64,000 bases of DNA from Acestrorhynchus altus. Lineage: Eukaryota; Chordata; Actinopteri; Characiformes; Acestrorhynchidae. This document shows positions 58,624 to 64,000 of this stretch, one piece after another. The notes under the pieces are model-generated. The model searched no databases and had not been told where the DNA came from. It was given only the letters and a program-made list of their open reading frames with translations. Within the stretch, counting starts at the first letter, position 1, and the number at the start of each line of letters is the position of its first letter. The position numbers and the translations under genes were made by a program. Location of the stretch: NCBI GenBank assembly GCA_034509495.1, contig JAVGWO010000026.1, positions 2,543,909 to 2,607,908 of the forward strand, given 5' to 3'.

Positions 58624-59163
58624 GCACCTTTCACACCTACTATTTTGGTTTGAACCAAAGATCTGGACCAAACCAGAGAAAAAATGTGCATCATCTGGCC
58701 ATGATTTTATATCTATTCACAGACTATTCATTGTGGCCATATCCATTGAAAAGTTCCTTAATAAACCAGTGGTAGATTCTCTATGGTAATCTCAGTTGCC
58801 GACCCCTGCCATCGAGAATCTTCCACTGGTTTAATGAAGATACTTTAGATGAAAATATAGATGAAAGTGGCCACGATAAATGAAGGGTAGATCACTGGAC
58901 AGTAGATTACTCTTTTACTGCCCTTTTGTGATGCCACAACAATTTACAGATTGACTGACCTTCAACAAAAAGAGAATCAGCTTGCAGGTTATGGATACAT
59001 TCCATGCAAAATGCCAAAACATGTTTGAGACAAGCACTAAAATTTATACACTGCTCTAATTTTGAGTATTTTGTTGTCTCACAATTCAAAGAAATTGGTT
59101 TCTTTACTGTGACCATCAGCCTGCATTTCTCCAGTCTTGAAGGTAAAAGATTGATGAGTGTGT
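58624..59163 (-). repeat. Large inverted repeat, right arm
   Basis: 540 bp, reverse complement of 57682-58222 and better preserved internally. Its inner end is GCACCTTTCACACCTACTATTTTGG and its outer end GATTGATGAGTGTG. It contains a 70-base hairpin (58765-58834) with a 24-bp stem. The phrase TTTCACACCTAC.TTTTTGGTT is reminiscent of fish MITE ends. Confidence 0.9.
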
Positions 59164-59164
59164 A

Positions 59165-59611
59165 TAGGGTTTTCCTCAGAAAATGTGCATATTAGCAGTG
59201 CAACAAAAATGTGGATTTGAAGATAGGTTGATTTTGGTTGAAATAGGACTAATAAGGTCTTCTTAAAACTTTAGAATTATCCTGAACAACTATATTGGCC
59301 CCTTTTAGGAGTATCTGTGGTTCAGTGTTGTGTGTTTAAATGTGTTACAATAAGAGAGGAACTAGGAATAATTCAATTCTGTAAACACACACATCTACCT
59401 TGACAGAAGGTCAGACTGAGAGAGGCCACGTTAAAGTTTAGGTAAGTAGGATTGATGTAAACCTTGTAGCAAGTTCTGCGGTCTGATCCACCAATTAGGT
59501 CAAATGAATAATGGGACACAGAGGGGACAGTAGAACACAGGGTCAGTAGAAGACACTGACTTTGCCCACAGGAGCTTACCACAATACACTCTAAGCAGGG
59601 TTCTTAAACTC

Positions 59612-59615
<4 letters not shown>
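59165..59615. other. Non-coding
   Basis: Nothing recognised; a 69-codon minus frame (59373-59582) has no motif. Confidence 0.4.
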
Positions 59616-59616
<1 letters not shown>

Positions 59617-59681
<65 letters not shown>

Positions 59682-59694
59682 TAGATAGATATAT
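59617..59694 (+). repeat. (TA)n with GATA tail
   Basis: About 62 bp of TA ending in three GATA units. Confidence 0.97.
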
Positions 59695-59704
59695 GTGTGT
59701 TATA

Positions 59705-59875
59705 CACAGTATTGGGACATCTTTTCATTCATAGTGTCTTCTCCAAAAAGTATCTGTCTCTGCTGTCTTAGGCTGTGTACTATATGTAGAGCACTGCTGT
59801 GAGGATTTGATTGCATTCAGTGACAGTGACAGTGTTAGTGAGGTCACCACCCCACCCCACCACACCCCCAACAGC
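59705..59875. repeat. Fragment of a fish DNA-transposon repeat
   Basis: AGTATTGGGACATCTTTTCATTCAT and GCACTGCTGTGAGGATTTGATTGCATTCAGTGACAG...GTTAGTGAGGTCA match a common fish repeat of Tc1-like type. The first phrase is shared with 22643. It abuts the Tc1 relic that follows. Confidence 0.55.
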
Positions 59876-60437
59876 CTGATTCATCCCAAATGCACTGTTG
59901 AAGCCTTTGATGCCAATAAGTTTATTGTCCACTTTGCGTCAGTCCATCTCAAATGACCTTGGGCCCAGAGAAGCCAGGTGTTTTCTGGCTGTTGTGGATA
60001 GGTGTTGTATACAGCTTTCTGGTTTGCATTTTACATATTTAACTTGCAGATTTCTGCAGATTCTCTGAATCTTTTGATTAAGATTATAGACTGTACATGA
60101 TGAAATCCCTAAATTCCTTGCAATTGTACATTGAGAGATGTTCTTAAACTTTTGGACTGATTTCCTCACTCAGTTTTTCCCAAAGTGCTGAACGACGGGG
60201 GCTTTATTTTGTGACACTCACCTGTTTCATATTAATCTGTTCACCTGTGGAATGTTTCAAAGAGATGTTTTCTGAGCATTCCTCAACTTTGCAGGCACCA
60301 AACAAAGTTGATCCATTTGAACATTAAATATCTTTTCTTTGTAGTGTATTTAAATTAATATAGGTTAAAAAGCTTTTGCAAATGATTAAATTCTGTTTTA
60401 ATTTATGTTTTACACAATGTCCCATTGGGGTTGTACA
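59876..60437 (-). pseudogene. Tc1-like element, 5' half (family F)
   Basis: On the minus strand the element begins GTACAACCCCAATGGGACATTGTGTAAAAC (from 60437) and runs through AAACAGAATTTAATCATTTGCAAA, a known fish Tc1-type end. A transposase N-terminus follows: VQKFKNISQCTIARNLGISSCTVYNL, a helix-turn-helix pattern (IARxLGISxxTV), then KYVKCKPESCIQHLSTTARKHLASLGPRS. After a shift the text TGGACTGACGCAAAGTGGACAATAAAC is the entry to the catalytic core. Everything from the first DDE block onward is missing. Confidence 0.75.
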
Positions 60438-60439
60438 AA

Positions 60440-61070
60440 CCCAGCCAGAGCCCATGCCCACCCTGGAATCACCTAGCCCAGGTTCCACCAGTGTGAGCTC
60501 TGTTTGAATATGCTGGCTAGGATGTTTCTGTGAAACAACAGTTTCTATGGAATGAAAAGCTTTACCTGGAATCAGTTGATATGCCAACTTGTGTTGACTG
60601 AAACAATGTCTTTCTTGGTCAGGTGTAGTTGGAAGCATGTGAACAGAGTAACAGTAGAATATGGCTGTAGATTTGCTGTCATAAATAACCCAATCTGTGA
60701 CAGAAATACACCGGAGATAGTGAGAATCATTCACTCTACAATTTCAAGAAGAAATGTTTGAACCTGCATTGAATCCAGTTGTGAACTTGGACTGTTGTAC
60801 TATTCAGACAACTTCAGGCTATTGGACTATGTATGGACTACTGACATACAGACAAGAGAGAGAAACCCCTAAAGTATACTGTCAGAAATAACTAAACTAA
60901 CACTACTTTAACTGCTAGAAAGTATGTTTGATTGACAACATTACAAAATGTTTGTGTCAGCTCAGCAGAGTTACCTAAGACACATTGTATTCCCAATTGG
61001 CCTTTTTTATTGTGTGGGTTGGAAAGGATTGAGCTTGTGAATGGTTGTGGAAAGACTGTTTCTTTTGTGA
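60440..61070. other. Non-coding
   Basis: No gene. 60440-60500 (ACCCAGCCAGAGCCCATGCCCACCC...CCCAGGTTCCACC) resembles repeat text near 25780 but cannot be named. Confidence 0.4.
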
Positions 61071-61071
61071 T

Positions 61072-61091
61072 TGTGTGTGTGTGTGTGTGTC

Positions 61092-61133
<42 letters not shown>
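61072..61133 (+). repeat. (GT)n-(GA)n microsatellite
   Basis: About 33 bp GT with one interruption joined to about 30 bp GA. Confidence 0.97.
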
Positions 61134-61138
<5 letters not shown>

Positions 61139-61280
61139 ATGCCAAATGAGAGAGAATTGGTTTAGGATGGTCTAATAGTAAAGGTAGTTGAAAATGGTAA
61201 TCTAGCAGAAAACATAGCATATAGTGGTGCATTTGATAGTGTTTGCTGCATGAGATTTTGGTCATTCTGGTTGACCAGCC

Positions 61281-61697
61281 TGGCCATGTTAGTCATGCTG
61301 GTTGACCCGCATGGTCATCATGGACAACCTCAGTCATACGGGTTGTTAAGCTTAGCTTAACCATCAAACAAAAACATACCATATTTTGTTCAAAAGGTGA
61401 GCTAGTCAGCATGGTAATTCTGAATATCCTGCTTTACCAGCTTGGTGATATTCGTCATTTTTGTAAACTACCTTGGTGATGCTGCTCAGCTAGTGTGGTG
61501 ATCAACCAGGTTGTGATACTGGTCATGCTGGTTGCCAGGTTGCCATCATAGTTACGCTGGTCAATGAGCTTGGCCATGCTAGTCATGCAGGTTAACCCGC
61601 ATGGTCATCATGGACAACCTCAGTCATACTGGTTGTTAAGCTTAGCTTAACCATCAAACAAAAAGATACCTTATGTTGTTCAAAAGGTGAGCTAGTC
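61281..61697 (+). repeat. 290-bp period direct duplication
   Basis: 61281-61407 and 61571-61697 (127 bp each) are aligned without gaps at a constant 290-bp offset with about eight to ten mismatches. Landmarks are CCCGCATGGTCATCATGGACAACCTCAGTCATAC, GGTTGTTAAGCTTAGCTTAACCATCAAACAAAAA and CAAAAGGTGAGCTAGTC. The spacer also carries shorter GCTGGT/GGTGAT units. This looks like 1.4 copies of a minisatellite-like dispersed repeat. Confidence 0.85.
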
Positions 61698-61711
61698 TTT
61701 TTTTTTTTTTT

Positions 61712-63180
61712 CATTTTATATTGTTTAAATTAAAAGTGATATTTTAAGAATAAAATTTTGATGTTGGAAATGTCTGCTAATTTTTTTATTTTGTTACATT
61801 CTGAGGATCTTTTTGATATATTCCTGCATGTTTACTGGGCATATTGTATGGAATAAATTAAGTATTATTGACTGTGCTCGAATCTCTGGGGATTCTGCTT
61901 TTTTGGCATGATTCACTTCAATGGAAAGAAGCTCTTTCGGCTACTAAAAAAAGAAAGAAGGAAAAAAGATAAAAAGAGAATCTTTCCTTGCCGAGTCACG
62001 GCCCCTCCAAATAAAGCTCTTCTTTTTGTAAATGTCGAGGCATAGATGACAAGATTTCAGAATTTAAGTACAAAGACAGATACATGAATATGTCAGTGTA
62101 AGGGCCTGCTCAGTCCTGTCATCATTTGTTTTGGAATATCAAACATAGCCCAAACAACACTCTTTCTTTCATGAAGTGATCATGGTCACAGCTTCTTTCT
62201 CTATGATTAGATTAGACAGAACTTTATTGATAATAAAGTTTGGCTATAATAACGGTATGGCTTTAAGATGCAGTCAAACTGGCCCAGACAATCAAATGCA
62301 TTGAGACTGAACAGACTAAACAAACATGAATCTGAATACCAGTTTCAGAATCTCAACACTTGAATATTTTCTGTATATCCACAGGAAATGAGTTATGGTG
62401 TATGAACGGTAATTAAAACACAGATGCATAGTAAAGATCTGTGAACACCAAGGCTGAGTACTGCATGTTTACATGGGGTGAATATATGTATGTGATGGAA
62501 AGGCTGAGATTTATGCAAGATGAAAAATCTTTCTTGCGTTCACATTCAGCAGGTCAAATTACTGCTATTGATTTGAGACTTGGCAGACACATCAAGGACA
62601 CTTTTTGATGCATCCACCTTTAAGGAAATAGATAAAAAAGAAACCCCTAGATGCACACAAGCAACCCATACATCCCCAGTTTGTTTCATCTATCAGCAAT
62701 GCTGAGACAATCTCTCTTATCCTTGCTCAAACTTGTGTGAAGGAAATTTAATTCATATCCTTAGGTCAGAGGCTGTATATAGAAAATAAAGCAGGCATGG
62801 TTATATTAATCTACCTTTACAGCTTGGTTTTGAACAATAGTCTATACCTGGGCCAAGGTTACCTTTGTAGCTCTTTTCAGAACTAAGTGTTTTGAACTGT
62901 AAATCATGAAAAAAGACATCTTTTTGTTGGGATTCATTTTCATGAAGCAGGAAAACAATACTTGCCATACACTTTCATTTAACAAAGAGACCCTTATGGT
63001 CTTCAATTCCCTTGTTAAACTAATGGCTACACATTTCTAGATCAAAGAGAGAGAAGAGACACTCTAATCCAAAAAGACTTCTATGTTTACCAATAGTAGA
63101 ATGTCCAAAAGTCTACACCCTGCTGGAAAAACAGCTTGGCTATCTCAAATTAGTTCTTGACTGTGATAATTCTGTTTGAG
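61712..63180. other. Non-coding, mostly unique
   Basis: No gene. 62200-62240 (GATTAGATTAGACAGAACTTTATTGATAATAAAG) resembles a LINE 3' tail like that at 24826. Confidence 0.4.
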
Positions 63181-63182
63181 TT

Positions 63183-63655
63183 TGATGATTTACTGGTGAT
63201 CATTGATGATCATTGACACTTACAGAGGGTCACTGCTGAAAAGGCAGACCATTCTATATCAAAGTATATTAATGGAAAGTTGACTGGATGGTTGGAAAAG
63301 GTACACGAGCAACAGCTTTGATAAGATCAACAGGCACTTGGACTGAGGCTGCTACATTTCTAAAATCAAGCCCTGAAGCAGATACACCTGGACTAAGGAG
63401 AAAAATGACCGAACTGTTGCTCAATGCTGAATTTTGCAATTCATTTGGAAATCAGCTCAAGCTCCTAGAGTCTGGAGGATGAGTGGAGAGACACAGAATC
63501 CAAAGTGTCTGAAGTACAGTGTGACATTTTCACAGGGATTGGTGTTTGTGGTGTTGTTTCATTGGGTTTTATCAAGAACAAAGCCAACACAGCATCTACC
63601 AGGAGATTATTGAGATTTTTGCTATTGAATTTTTGTAGACCCATATGACCATTTC
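63183..63655 (+). pseudogene. Tc1-like transposase relic (family G)
   Basis: The plus strand carries GATCATTGACACTTACAGAGGG, TATATTAATGGAAAGTTGACTGGATGGTTGGAAAAGGTACACGAGCAAC, CTGGACTAAGGAGAAAAATGACCGAACTGTTGCTCA, CATTTGGAAATCAGCTCAAG and TATCAAGAACAAAGCCAACACAGCATCTACCAGGAGATTATTGAG. These are successive parts of one fish Tc1 transposase (GKG block, WAKEKNWT-like block, FGNQ block, KVNTAIYQEILE-like block). The open frame 63288-63482 contains MVGKGTRATALIR and FCNSFGNQLKLLESGG. Internal deletions removed much of the sequence between the blocks. It is inactive. Confidence 0.78.
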
Positions 63656-63749
63656 AATAAACCTGCAAATTCAGTTACTTCCTTTGAGTCCCTTTTTTCC
63701 AATCATTAACATCTGATTTGCAACCCACTTCCATACACTGAACGAGATC

Positions 63750-63910
63750 ACTGCATTGTATCACCTCTTCTCAATTTATGAATCTCTCCGCACACCATGC
63801 AGGTATTTATAGCACAATTATCCTCGCGCAGTAGTATCTGGAGCAGCCTGAAGTTACTATCACCTTAAACATGCAAAGTGATTCACTTTTTGTCCAATGA
63901 ACCTATATAT
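63750..63910 (+). repeat. Unidentified dispersed repeat, copy 2
   Basis: TTCTCAATTTATGAATCTCTCCGCACACCATGCAGGTATTTATAGC...GGAGCAGCCTGAAGTTACTATCACCTTAAA...GAACCTATATATAG parallels 21771-21908 in order and spacing. Confidence 0.6.
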
Positions 63911-64000
63911 AGATTGACTGTCAAATTCACTGTGCCAGACAGGCATGTTTACAATATACAGTGCTGAGGGACCAGGAGATGGATTTGTGTCTGTAGCACA

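Noticed and set aside
57682..59163. Reading the inverted repeat as two Tc1 transposase genes
   Set aside because: No DDE or helix-turn-helix motif appears in any frame of either arm.

Overview
This window looks like intergenic or intronic DNA from a ray-finned fish, probably an otophysan (characin, catfish or gymnotiform). The evidence is the mix of fossils: L2-type LINEs with the ACATTTACATTT/GGCATTT 3' tail, several unrelated Tc1/mariner families, piggyBac elements of the TTAA/CCCTTGT type, gypsy-like solo LTRs, tRNA-headed SINEs, and very dense AC, CT, TA and AAT microsatellites. Family names rest on remembered resemblance, with no database search. I found no intact host gene, tRNA, rRNA, CRISPR array or convincing exon. 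Nearly all open frames are chance frames through simple repeats or broken transposon coding sequence.

Layout. 0-9.7 kb: an edge-truncated LTR, a broken piggyBac transposase (about 1.1-1.5 kb), a SINE head, and an L2 fragment lodged in a degenerate CCTAA-type array. 11-14 kb: a Tc1-like transposase relic and a GATA/GACA plus TA array. 16.7-23.2 kb: a nest of fossils, namely a Tc1 end abutting a piggyBac element, a second Tc1 relic, an L2 fragment that still spells the YVDD catalytic motif, and a solo LTR with a perfect 5-bp target duplication. 24.8-31.3 kb: a LINE 3' tail, DNA-transposon fragments sharing the GATCAGCCATAACATTA end, and a second solo LTR with a perfect target duplication. 32.4-35.5 kb: two LINE relics head to tail on the minus strand, one with recognisable endonuclease and reverse transcriptase blocks. 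37-48.5 kb: dispersed repeats, two Tc1-type relics, a possible third LTR, SINE heads, a palindromic duplication of a Tc1 terminus, and very long CT and GT tracts. 49.9-56 kb: SINE, a hAT-like element bounded by inverted ends, and more Tc1 relics. 57.6-59.2 kb: the most striking structure, a near-symmetric inverted repeat with arms of about 540 bp. 59.7-64 kb: further Tc1 relics and a 127-bp direct duplication at a 290-bp period.

Nothing here forms an operon or pathway. The interest lies in the architecture of the mobile elements: nested insertions, inverted duplications and unidentified dispersed repeats. No candidate for a new functional system could be supported.
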